From contig NZ_CP031425.1 of NCBI RefSeq assembly GCF_003367705.1, forward strand, positions 434,001 to 498,000: 64,000 nt of DNA. Direction: 5' to 3'. Below, one piece after another: positions 1-7,306 of this stretch (the first letter of the stretch is position 1; the number at the start of each line of letters is the position of its first letter). A program made the translations under genes and the position numbers. The DNA comes from Microbacterium foliorum. Its GTDB lineage: Bacteria > Actinomycetota > Actinomycetes > Actinomycetales > Microbacteriaceae. The notes under the pieces are model-generated. The model was given only the letters and a program-made list of their open reading frames with translations. It did no database searches and was not told where the DNA came from.

Positions 1-965
1 CATCGACCGCCGGGGTGTCCCGGTCGACCGTGTCGCGTGTCGTCAACGGGTCGACGGCTGTCAGTCCCGAGGCCCTGCTCGCCGTGCAGCGCGCGATCCA
101 GGAGCTCAGCTACGTGCCCAACCGCGCGGCGCGTTCCCTCGCGTCGAAGCAGACGCACGCGATCGCGCTGATCGTGCCCGAAGACACCACGCGCTTCTTC
201 GGCGACCCGTTCTTCGCGGCGATCGTGGCGGGCATCACGGGCGCCCTGCGCGGCTCCGACTACCTGCTGAACCTTCTCATCGCGAGCGACGATCCGGGCG
301 ACAAGATGACCAGCTTCGTGCGCAACGGCGGCGTCGACGGCGCGCTCATCGTGTCGCATCACACGAGTGACGCGTTCATCGAGCGCGTCGCCGACGCCGT
401 GCCCGTGGTCTGGGGCGGCCGACCGGTGCGGCTGCGCGAGGGCGACTACGTGGTCGACGTCGACAACGTGGCCGGTGCGCGCGTCGCGACGACGCACCTG
501 ATCGACACCGGGCGCACTCGCATCGCGACGATCTCGGGTCCGATCACCATGGTCTCCTCCGCCGATCGAGTGCAGGGCTTCCGCAGCGCGCTGGCGGATG
601 CCGGGCTCGTCCCGTTCGCCGAAGAGGCCGGCGACTACAGCGAGGCGAGCGGAGCGGAGGCGGCGCGCCGCATCCTCGCGGTCGGGCGTCCGGATGCGAT
701 CTTCGTCGCCAGCGACCTCATGGCCCGGGGGGCGCTGACCGCGCTGCGGGCAGCCGGAATCCGCGTGCCTGACGATGTCGCCCTCGTCGGCTTCGACGAC
801 TCCTCGGTCGCGATCAGCACCGACCCGCCGTTGACGACCATGCGCCAGCCGATGTACGCGCAGGGTGAGGCGATGGCGGGCGTGCTGCTGTCGCGGCTCG
901 CCGGCAGCGATCCCACGCATACGACGATCCTGCCGACCGAGCTGGTCGTCCGCGCCTCGTCCTGA
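1..965 (+). CDS. LacI-family transcriptional regulator (5' truncated)
   Basis: The reading frame is open from the first bases of the window, so the true start lies upstream. The visible protein begins inside the helix-turn-helix (STAGVSRSTVSRVVNGS) with the hinge helix region (YVPNRAARSLA) following, then a periplasmic-binding-type effector domain to the end. Typical features of the family are the VALVGFDDSSVA and PPLTTMRQP segments near the C-terminus, which belong to the sugar-binding fold. The protein would act as a cytoplasmic DNA-binding repressor responding to a small ligand, usually a sugar. Its targets probably lie upstream of the window. The gene is convergent with the DUF1266 gene and ends before a strong hairpin. 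Confidence 0.93.
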   Translation, partial: STAGVSRSTVSRVVNGSTAVSPEALLAVQRAIQELSYVPNRAARSLASKQTHAIALIVPEDTTRFFGDPFFAAIVAGITGALRGSDYLLNLLIASDDPGDKMTSFVRNGGVDGALIVSHHTSDAFIERVADAVPVVWGGRPVRLREGDYVVDVDNVAGARVATTHLIDTGRTRIATISGPITMVSSADRVQGFRSALADAGLVPFAEEAGDYSEASGAEAARRILAVGRPDAIFVASDLMARGALTALRAAGIRVPDDVALVGFDDSSVAISTDPPLTTMRQPMYAQGEAMAGVLLSRLAGSDPTHTTILPTELVVRASS

Positions 966-1038
966 AGGCCCCGGCGTCGGTGCGGTGACCCTGCGGGATG
1001 TGCGGTAGCCCTGCGGCATGCGCAGTGACCCTCCGACA

Positions 1039-1079
1039 CGGATGCGGACCCGACGCCCCTCCGGCATGGTCCGCATCCG
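1039..1079. terminator. Bidirectional hairpin between convergent genes
   Basis: CGGATGCGGACC at 1039-1050 pairs perfectly with GGTCCGCATCCG at 1068-1079. It lies in the gap between the LacI gene and the convergent DUF1266 gene, which suits a shared terminator, although there is no long T tract. Just before it, 985-1030 holds imperfect direct repeats of the type TGCGGTGACCCTGCGG. Confidence 0.6.
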
Positions 1080-1092
1080 CGGGTCGGTGTCG

Positions 1093-1890
1093 TCAGCTGA
1101 TTCGCTGCGAGCTCGAGAGGTCCTGAGTCGTCGACCAGGGGAGGGTGTTCCACGGACCGCGCCGGCTGCTCAGCGCGATCTTGAGGTCGCGCCAGCCGTC
1201 GCCGAACTTCGCGATCGCGTCCTCGTCCACTGCGCCGTCGCTCCAGTGCATGACCCGCCCGGCGAGGTAGCTGAGGCCGAAGTCTGCCCACGACTCGAAA
1301 GACGGCCTCGCCTCTCTGCTGATGCGGCGGATGATCTGCCGCGCCTCGGGAACGTCGGCGTAGCCGAGCGCGACACCCCAGGTCGTCATGGCGACCGCCT
1401 GTCCCAGCGCGTAGCCGTCGAGGGTGCGCACGAACAGGTCGGGGCCGAGGAGGTCTTCCCCGACCGACCTGCGCACCTCGCGTTCGATCAGCTCGATGCC
1501 TGCGACGAAGGGGCGCGCGTCGGTCACGTCCCCGCCCTCGTGGTCGATTCCGGCCAGCCACTCCTGGGTGCGCGGGGGACGACCGAGGGCGGCCGCCCGC
1601 TGGTTGCGCGCCGAGAGATGGAGCATCCACGCGTGGCGACGGCGCCGCTCGATGCTCAGGAAGTCGATCATGCTGAGCCAGTCCGCGCGCGAGCCGACGT
1701 CCCACTGCTCGACGATCATCTCGCGCTCCACCCGTCCCAGACCGGGGGCTGTCGGATCGTTCCACGGGCCTGACGGCAAGGTGCAGATCTGCATCAGGCC
1801 CACCGCGATCCCCTCGGCGTCGTCGCCGGTCGAGGAGTAGTGCGGCGAGGCGTTCATCGTGATCGCCGTGGCGATCCGCAAGGGGGGCAT
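1093..1890 (-). CDS. DUF1266 domain-containing protein
   Basis: 265-residue cytoplasmic protein of unknown function. The second half carries the pattern I associate with DUF1266: ARQIIRRISREARPSFESWADFG followed by LSYLAGRVMHW, seen here in two pieces, with many conserved Trp and Arg residues. No signal peptide or membrane segment is visible. The frame is open further upstream, but the ATG at 1890 is chosen because GTGAGGAG sits about five bases before it; the longer version would run through the divergent promoter region into the TetR gene. No function can be inferred from neighbours: it is divergent from the TetR regulator and convergent with the LacI regulator. Confidence 0.78.
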   Translation of the reverse strand: MPPLRIATAITMNASPHYSSTGDDAEGIAVGLMQICTLPSGPWNDPTAPGLGRVEREMIVEQWDVGSRADWLSMIDFLSIERRRRHAWMLHLSARNQRAAALGRPPRTQEWLAGIDHEGGDVTDARPFVAGIELIEREVRRSVGEDLLGPDLFVRTLDGYALGQAVAMTTWGVALGYADVPEARQIIRRISREARPSFESWADFGLSYLAGRVMHWSDGAVDEDAIAKFGDGWRDLKIALSSRRGPWNTLPWSTTQDLSSSQRIS

Positions 1891-2009
1891 TACACTCCTC
1901 ACTGTGAGAGTCTGGGGGGACTCATAAGCTGAATGTCTGTTCAAAGTGTAATATATAGCGTTCGGATCGCAACCCGAAGGCGACCCGATCCTGGGGAAGT
2001 GATTGCGAC
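1891..2009. promoter_or_regulatory. Divergent promoter region DUF1266 / TetR regulator
   Basis: This 119-bp gap is clearly more AT-rich than its surroundings, with TGTAATATATAG around 1947-1958. An inverted repeat GAGTC (1908-1912), six bases, GACTC (1919-1923) is present close to the DUF1266 start. The TetR gene that begins at 2010 could bind here to control itself and DUF1266, but the repeat is short and this is inference. Confidence 0.4.
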
Positions 2010-2666
2010 ATGGCCCGGTCCGAAGAGCACAATCGCGGCGCGAGCGCACGAGCGCGGGAGTCCATGTTGACCGCCGCCATCGAACTCTTCGCCGAACGCG
2101 GAGTGAACGGCGCGAGCGTCGCGGAGATCACCCAGAGGGCGGGCGTCGCCCAAGGCCTGATGAACTACCATTTCGGCGGCAAGCAGCAGCTGATCTCGGC
2201 CGTGATCGATCGCTGGTACGAGACACTGTTCGCGTTGCCCCAGGCAGAGGGACCGGCAGACGTCCGACTCGCCGGGATCATCGACGCAGCCCTCACCGCG
2301 ACCGGCTACGCCATGCCGCTGCAGCGGACGGTGTTCGCCATGCAGCTTCAGCCCGACACGCACCGACTGTTCGCGGAATCGGAGGGCAGGTTCGCCGATC
2401 AGGCCTCCATGTCGGAGGACATCGTGCGCCAGATCTTCCGCGACCGGCGCGCAGCGGACCCACCTCTCGAAGAGATCATGCTGCGCACGACGCTCGAAGG
2501 CATCTTCCTCAAGTACGCCGTCTACGGCGACACGTTTCCGCTCGAGGACTCCCGGCGGTGGATGCACCGTCTCTACGGTCTGCCGGAACCGGAGGCTCCC
2601 CTGCCGCTCCGGCTCGCTCCGCGAAACCCCGACGCCCGCACCCGCGCGGCGCGTGCCGACACCTGA
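2010..2666 (+). CDS. TetR/AcrR-family transcriptional regulator
   Basis: 218 residues. The N-terminal helix-turn-helix is clear: ML TAAIELFAERG, then GVNGASVAEITQRAGVAQG and the hallmark LMNYHFGGKQQL (about residues 17-65). The rest is the helical ligand-binding and dimerisation domain, ending in an Arg/Ala/Pro-rich tail. The ATG at 2010 is preceded by GGGGAAG about nine bases upstream. It is convergent with the uracil/xanthine permease, so regulation of that gene is not implied by layout; the divergent DUF1266 gene is the likelier target besides itself. Confidence 0.92.
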   Translation: MARSEEHNRGASARARESMLTAAIELFAERGVNGASVAEITQRAGVAQGLMNYHFGGKQQLISAVIDRWYETLFALPQAEGPADVRLAGIIDAALTATGYAMPLQRTVFAMQLQPDTHRLFAESEGRFADQASMSEDIVRQIFRDRRAADPPLEEIMLRTTLEGIFLKYAVYGDTFPLEDSRRWMHRLYGLPEPEAPLPLRLAPRNPDARTRAARADT

Positions 2667-2674
2667 GACGCGAA

Positions 2675-2709
2675 GATCCCGGATGCCGCGGCATGCAGCA
2701 TCCGGGATC
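2675..2709. terminator. Hairpin terminator between convergent TetR and permease genes
   Basis: GATCCCGGATGC (2675-2686) and GCATCCGGGATC (2698-2709) form a perfect 12-bp stem with an 11-base loop, between two convergent stop codons. Confidence 0.75.
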
Positions 2710-2720
2710 GCGACCGTCGG

Positions 2721-4076
2721 TCAGGCGGGGTCCCCGCCCAGGGGTCCCACGGCCTCGAGCGGACGCGGGTCGTCGGCTCCCGTGCGCCGCGCTCGGGCGA
2801 TGAAGTTGCCCACGTGGTAGATCAGCAGGGCGGCGACCGTGCCCAGCACGATCCCGCCGAACGAGAAGTCGCCGAGCTGCATCGAGAACCCGGCGATGCC
2901 GATCACGAGCGAGACCGCAGCCGTGTACTGGTTGACCGGGCGTGAGAAGTCGACGCGGCTGTCGACCCAGATCTTGATGCCGATGATGCCGATCAGGCCG
3001 TAGAGCGCGGTGGTCGCGCCACCCAGCACGCCGGCGGGGATCGAGTTGAACACCTCGCCGACCTTGGGCGAGAACGCCAGCAGGATGGCGAACAGGCCCG
3101 CCACCCAGTAGACGGCCGTCGAGTAGACGCGCGTCGCAGCCATGACGCCGATGTTCTCGCCGTACGTCGTGGTTCCCGAGCCGCCGAACCCGCCGGCGAT
3201 CGTGGTGGCGACGCCGTCGGCGATGAGCGCACGCCCGGTCTGCTTGTTCACGGTCGGGTCCTCGGTCATGCTCGCGACGCCGCGCACGTGGCCGATGTTC
3301 TCGGCGACGAGCACGAGCACCACGGGCAGGAACATCGCGATCGTCGACCAGGTGCCGGGCTCGACGAAGTCGGGGAACTGGAACTGGGGCAGGCCGACCC
3401 AGGGCGCATCCGCGATGAGCTCGTTCGGGGTCTTGCCTCCGCGCAGCGCGTTGGGCACGTCGAACGACCCGTTGACCGCCGCCCAGACGAAGCCGACCGC
3501 GACACCGAGGAAGATCGAGATCCGGCCGAGGAACCCGCGGAAGAGCACGGCGAACACGATGATCGCGACGAGTGTGATCGTCGCCGTGACCGGGTCGAGC
3601 GCGAAGTTGCCCCACGCGGTCGGCGCGAGGTTGAAGCCGATCAGGGCGACGATCGCGCCGGCGACGACCGGCGGCATCAGCGCGTCGACCCACCGCAGGC
3701 CCGCGAACTGCACGACGAGACCCACGACGGTCAGCAGGATGCCGACGGCCACCACGCCGGCGAGCGCCGAGCCGAAGTTGCCCGACGCCGTCGCGGCGGT
3801 GATCGGTGCGATGAAGGCGAACGACGACCCCAGGTAGCTGGGCAGCCTGTTCTTCGTGATGAGGAGGAAGAGCAGGGTGCCGAGACCGCTGAACAGCAGC
3901 GTGGTCGAGACGGGGAAGCCGGTCAACGTGGGCACGAGGAACGTCGCGCCGAACATCGCGACGACGTGCTGCGCGCCGATGGCGATGGTCGCGGGCCAGT
4001 TCAGGCGTTCAGCGGGGGTGACGACGGCGCCGGCTTCGACGGTGCGTCCGTTGCCGTGGATCTTCCACAGGGGCAT
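2721..4076 (-). CDS. uraA: Uracil/xanthine permease, NCS2 family
   Basis: 451-residue polytopic inner-membrane nucleobase:proton symporter of the NCS2 (UraA/XanQ) family. It shows the family hallmarks IGAQHVVAMFGATFLVP near the N-terminus (about residues 31-48), PSYLGSSFAFIAP (TM3, about residues 79-92), NIGHVRGVAS and FGGSGTTTYGENIGVMA, with the NxGxxxxTxxxGxN-like Q/N motif in the second repeat. About 12-14 membrane segments are expected. The ATG at 4076 follows TGAGGAG, and a TAGTGT -10-like hexamer sits at 4116-4121 on the minus strand. Uracil is the likeliest substrate given overall resemblance to UraA; xanthine cannot be excluded. It would supply salvage pyrimidine (or purine) near the purine biosynthesis genes. 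Confidence 0.9.
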   Translation of the reverse strand: MPLWKIHGNGRTVEAGAVVTPAERLNWPATIAIGAQHVVAMFGATFLVPTLTGFPVSTTLLFSGLGTLLFLLITKNRLPSYLGSSFAFIAPITAATASGNFGSALAGVVAVGILLTVVGLVVQFAGLRWVDALMPPVVAGAIVALIGFNLAPTAWGNFALDPVTATITLVAIIVFAVLFRGFLGRISIFLGVAVGFVWAAVNGSFDVPNALRGGKTPNELIADAPWVGLPQFQFPDFVEPGTWSTIAMFLPVVLVLVAENIGHVRGVASMTEDPTVNKQTGRALIADGVATTIAGGFGGSGTTTYGENIGVMAATRVYSTAVYWVAGLFAILLAFSPKVGEVFNSIPAGVLGGATTALYGLIGIIGIKIWVDSRVDFSRPVNQYTAAVSLVIGIAGFSMQLGDFSFGGIVLGTVAALLIYHVGNFIARARRTGADDPRPLEAVGPLGGDPA

Positions 4077-4139
4077 GCGGGCTCCTCAGGATCGGGGGAG
4101 GGGAGTGCTGGAGCAACACTACCCATTCCTGTGTGTTCC
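4077..4139 (-). promoter_or_regulatory. Promoter and leader of the NCS2 permease
   Basis: On the minus strand, TAGTGT (complement of 4116-4121) is a reasonable -10 hexamer, giving a leader of about 30 bases before the ATG at 4076, with TGAGGAG as ribosome binding site. No riboswitch-like fold was recognised in this short leader. Confidence 0.45.
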
Positions 4140-4805
4140 CTGGGTGGCGCCCTCGCTCTGACCCCCGCTCCCTGAGCGAATCGACCCCCGGTCCCTGAGC
4201 GAGCGGAGCGAGACGAAGGGCGCGGTTCATGCGCCCGGTCGCTGAGCGAGTCGACCCCCGGTCGTTGGGCAGCCTTCGTCTCGTCGCTGCGCTCCTCGCT
4301 CAGGGGGCCGCGGTTCATGCGCCCGGCCGCTGAGCGAGTCGACCCCCGCTCCCTGAGCGAGTCGACCCCCGGTCTGACCGCCGCTCCCTGAGCGAGCGGA
4401 GCGAGACGAAGGGCGCGGTTCATGCGCCCGGTTGTTGGGCGCCCTTCGTCTCGTCGCTGCGCTCCTCGCTCAGGGGGCCGCGGTTCATGCGCCCGGCCGC
4501 TGAGCGAGTCGACCCCCGCTCCCTGAGCGAGTCGACCCCCGGTCTGACCGCCGCTCCCTGAGCGAGCGGAGCGAGACGAAGGGCGCGGTTCATGCCCCCG
4601 GTTGTTGGGCGCCCTTCGTCTCGTCGCTGCGCTCCTCGCTCAGGGGGCCGTGGTTCATGCGCCCGGTCGTTGGGCACCCTTCGTCTCGTCGCTGCGCTCC
4701 TCGCTCAGGGGGCCGCGGTTCATACCCCGCTCCCTGAGCGAGTCGACCCCCGCTCCCTGAGCGAGTCGACCCCCGCTCCCTGAGCGAGCGGAGCGAGACG
4801 AAGGG
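4140..4805. repeat. Array of dispersed palindromic repeats with a 170-bp tandem duplication
   Basis: About 665 bp without a plausible gene. It consists of alternating copies of two mirror forms: CTGAGCGAGCGGAGCGAGAC (followed by GAAGGG) and the opposite-strand form CTTCGTCTCGTCGCTGCGCT (followed by CCTCGCTCAGGGG), plus shorter CTGAGCGAGTCGACCCCC units. The block beginning CCGCGGTTCATGC at 4308 recurs almost exactly at 4478, a period of 170 bp, and a third partial unit follows near 4648. Opposing copies can fold into long hairpins. Related copies occur at 8871-8963, 21602-21905 and 57995-58340. The array lies between the divergently placed stop of purC and the start of the permease, and ends at the purC stop codon. 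Confidence 0.9.
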
Positions 4806-5684
4806 TCAGGCGCCGAGGCGCTCGATGAGTTCGCGGTAGCGGGCGGCCGTGCGGTCGACGATGTCGTCGGGAAGCACGGGCGGCTCTCCCTGCTTGTCCC
4901 AGTTGGCGGCGAGCCAGTCGCGGACGATCTGCTTGTCGAAGCTCGCCATGCGCTCGGTCGGCGTCGAGCCGGTGCGCCACGCCTCGGCATCCCAATACCG
5001 CGAGGAGTCGCTCGTGAGCACCTCGTCGGCCAGATGCAGGATGCCGTCGGCATCGGTGCCGAACTCGAATTTGGTGTCGGCGAGCACGAGGCCGCGCTCT
5101 TCGGCGATCGCGGCGGCGCGGGTGTACAGCGACAGCGACACGTCGCGCAGCTCGGCCGCGCGGTCGGCGCCGACGAGCTCGACGGTCTGCTCGAACGTGA
5201 TGTTCTCGTCGTGCTCGCCCATCGGCGCCTTGTAGGCCGGGGTGAACAGCGGCTCGGGCAGGCGGTCGCCGTTCTGCAGGCCCTCGGGCAGCGGGATGCC
5301 GCACACGGTGCCGCTCTCGGTGTACTCGGCCCAGCCGGAGCCGGTGATGTAGCCGCGCACGACGCACTCGACCGGCAGCATCTCCAGCGACTGCGCGAGC
5401 ATGGCCCGATCGGCGACGCTCGCGGGGATCTCGCCCTCGGCGAGGTGGTTGGGCACGTCGCTCAGCTGGCTGAACCACCAGCGGCTCAGACGCGTCAGCA
5501 GTGCGCCCTTGTGGGGGATTCCGGGGGAGAGCACGACGTCGAATGCGCTCACGCGGTCCGACGCGACCACCAGGATGCGGGTGTCGGCGGCATCGTCCGA
5601 GGCGTACAGGTCGCGGACCTTGCCCGAGTAGATGTGGCGCCAGCCGGGGATGGTCTGCGCGTTGTTCTCCGAAGGTGTGCTCAC
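4806..5684 (-). CDS. purC: Phosphoribosylaminoimidazole-succinocarboxamide (SAICAR) synthase
   Basis: 292 residues, the usual length. Ligates aspartate to CAIR with ATP in de novo purine synthesis; cytoplasmic. Both family signatures are present: LPVECVVRGYITGSGWAEY and LVLADTKFEFG, together with the N-terminal YSGKVRDLYA motif (ATP-binding) and SDRVSAFDVVL. The frame is open well upstream, but the GTG at 5684 (VSTPSENNAQ...) matches the family N-terminus and has GATAAT exactly six bases upstream, as expected for a leaderless mRNA. The stop codon abuts the repeat array at 4140-4805. Other purine genes in the window are purD, purM and purF. Confidence 0.96.
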   Translation of the reverse strand: MSTPSENNAQTIPGWRHIYSGKVRDLYASDDAADTRILVVASDRVSAFDVVLSPGIPHKGALLTRLSRWWFSQLSDVPNHLAEGEIPASVADRAMLAQSLEMLPVECVVRGYITGSGWAEYTESGTVCGIPLPEGLQNGDRLPEPLFTPAYKAPMGEHDENITFEQTVELVGADRAAELRDVSLSLYTRAAAIAEERGLVLADTKFEFGTDADGILHLADEVLTSDSSRYWDAEAWRTGSTPTERMASFDKQIVRDWLAANWDKQGEPPVLPDDIVDRTAARYRELIERLGA

Positions 5685-5781
5685 CCGCCCATTATCGCGG
5701 AGCGCGAGCGGATGCCGTGTCAAGCCCTGGTGTGGCCAGGGCGGCGTGGGCGAGGCTCGACGGAAGACGAACGGAGCAGTC

Positions 5782-5997
5782 ATGGCGAAGGATCTCTCCA
5801 CGGGGGACCGGGTGAGCTGGAACACCTCGCAGGGGCGCACGCAGGGCACTGTCGAGGAGAAGCGGACGAAGGACTTCCGGTTCGCCGGGCAGAGCTTCAC
5901 CGCGTCCGAGGGCGAACCCGCCTACATCGTGAAGTCGGAGAAGAGCGGTGACACCGCGGCGCACAAGGGAACGGCGCTGCGCAGGCTGAGCCGCTGA
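5782..5997 (+). CDS. DUF2945 / HVA1-type TUDOR-like small protein
   Basis: 71 residues. The sequence has KDLSTGDRVSWNTSQGRTQGTV followed by a short positively charged stretch and YIVKSEKSG then HKGTALRRL, split here into pieces; this is the pattern of the DUF2945 (hypervirulence-associated, small beta-barrel) family. Molecular function is unknown. The ATG at 5782 is preceded by CGGAGC. Divergent from purC. Confidence 0.8.
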   Translation: MAKDLSTGDRVSWNTSQGRTQGTVEEKRTKDFRFAGQSFTASEGEPAYIVKSEKSGDTAAHKGTALRRLSR

Positions 5998-6050
5998 GGC
6001 GAGCGGCCGAGCACAGTCCGAGTGTCGGTGGGGCCGCCTAGCGTGGACCT

Positions 6051-6599
6051 GTGACCGACGACCTCTTCACCGACCGACTGCGGCTCTCGCGGGCCGTGCC
6101 CGCGGATCTCGATGCGGTATTCGGCATCCAGAGCGATCCCCGGGTGTGGACGCACTATCCGAGCCTGCGTCATACCGACACCGAGGCCACGATCCGGATG
6201 ATGCAGCGGTGGGAGCGCAGCTGGGAGCGGGCGGGGCTCGGGTCGTGGGTCGTGCGTCTGCGTGACACCGGCGAGGTGATCGGCAATGGCGGCTGCACTC
6301 TGCTCGACGGCGGCGTATGGAACGTGGGCTACCGGATCGCCGCCGACCACCATGGGCGCGGATACGCGACAGAGCTTGCGCGAGCCGCTCTCGCTCAGGC
6401 GCGCATCGTCGCCCCTGAGCGTCCGGTCATCGCCTATCTGGTCGAGCACAATCATGGGTCGGCGCACGTGGCGCAGAAGATCGGGCTCGACCTGGTGCAC
6501 CGTGCGCCGGATGCCGGCAACCCCGACCCCTCGGTGATCAGGCTGGTCTATGCGGATCGGCCTCTCGCGCCTGCCCAGCTCGCGGCGGCCCTGCGCTAG
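6051..6599 (+). CDS. GNAT-family N-acetyltransferase (RimJ/RimL type)
   Basis: 182 residues. The protein starts TDRLRLSRAVPADLDAVF, the usual opening of RimJ/RimL-like acetyltransferases, and contains NVGYRIAADHHGRGYATEL (motif A, acetyl-CoA pyrophosphate loop at about residues 90-108) and NHGSAHVAQKIGLDLVHRA (motif B). It should transfer acetyl from acetyl-CoA to an amine, either a protein N-terminus or a small molecule; the substrate is unknown. The GTG start has TAGCGT exactly six bases upstream, consistent with leaderless translation. Confidence 0.88.
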   Translation: MTDDLFTDRLRLSRAVPADLDAVFGIQSDPRVWTHYPSLRHTDTEATIRMMQRWERSWERAGLGSWVVRLRDTGEVIGNGGCTLLDGGVWNVGYRIAADHHGRGYATELARAALAQARIVAPERPVIAYLVEHNHGSAHVAQKIGLDLVHRAPDAGNPDPSVIRLVYADRPLAPAQLAAALR

Positions 6600-6648
6600 G
6601 AGTGCGCGCCCGGCATCCCCGGCCTTGTCGTGGGGCGGCCGGAGGCGT

Positions 6649-6666
6649 ATAGTCCACATGGACTAT
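6649..6666. promoter_or_regulatory. Palindromic operator upstream of PadR-MFS operon
   Basis: ATAGTCCA-CA-TGGACTAT is a perfect 8-bp inverted repeat separated by two bases, 28 bp before the PadR start. Its left arm contains a TATAGT -10-like hexamer, so a bound repressor would block RNA polymerase. The obvious candidate is the PadR regulator encoded just downstream. Confidence 0.7.
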
Positions 6667-6694
6667 TTGAACGGAACCATCTGGGGAGGGGCCG

Positions 6695-7306
6695 ATGGAA
6701 CGGCTGACCCCGATGGGGGTGATGGTGCTCGCACTGCTGCGCGAGGGCGACATGCACCCCTATGAGATGGTGCGTCTGATGCGCTCCCGACGCGACGAGC
6801 GCCTGCTGACCATCACCAACGGCACGCTGTATCACACGGTCGGTCGGCTGCAGCGGGAGGGCCTGCTCGACGAGGTCGGCATCGACCGCGACGGCAATCG
6901 TCCCGAGCGCACGACCTACACGCTCACGGATGCGGGGACGGATGCCCTGGTCGACTGGCTGCGTCGAGAGCTCTCGGTCATCGACCGGCCCGCCGAGTTC
7001 CGCATCGCGCTCGCCGAGGCGCACAACCTCGAACGGGCCGACGTCATCGAACGTCTCCACTCCCGACGCGACGCCCTCGACGAGGGGTACGTGGCGCATC
7101 GAGACGGACTCGTCGACGCGCGCACCAAGGGCGTGCCCGAACAGGTCCTCGTCGAATTCGACCGCCAGGCAGTACTGCTCGAGGCAGAGCTGCGCTGGAC
7201 CGACTCTCTCCTCGAACGCCTCGAGTCCGAGGAGTTCCCCTGGGGGCCCACGGCTTTCGAGAACACAGACCGCTACCTCGCTCAGCGAAAGGCTGCACAG
7301 CAATGA
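6695..7306 (+). CDS. PadR-family transcriptional regulator
   Basis: 203 residues. The winged helix is typical of PadR: MVLALLREGDMHPYEMVR (recognition region), TNGTLYHTVGRLQREGLL and the wing RTTYTLTDAG (about residues 5-80), followed by a helical dimerisation region (Vir-like C-terminal domain) to the end. The ATG follows GGGGAGGGG. The stop codon overlaps the start of the drug exporter in ATGA, so the two are translationally coupled; a PadR repressor released by exporter substrates is the usual arrangement. The palindrome at 6649-6666 is its probable autoregulatory site. Confidence 0.93.
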   Translation: MERLTPMGVMVLALLREGDMHPYEMVRLMRSRRDERLLTITNGTLYHTVGRLQREGLLDEVGIDRDGNRPERTTYTLTDAGTDALVDWLRRELSVIDRPAEFRIALAEAHNLERADVIERLHSRRDALDEGYVAHRDGLVDARTKGVPEQVLVEFDRQAVLLEAELRWTDSLLERLESEEFPWGPTAFENTDRYLAQRKAAQQ

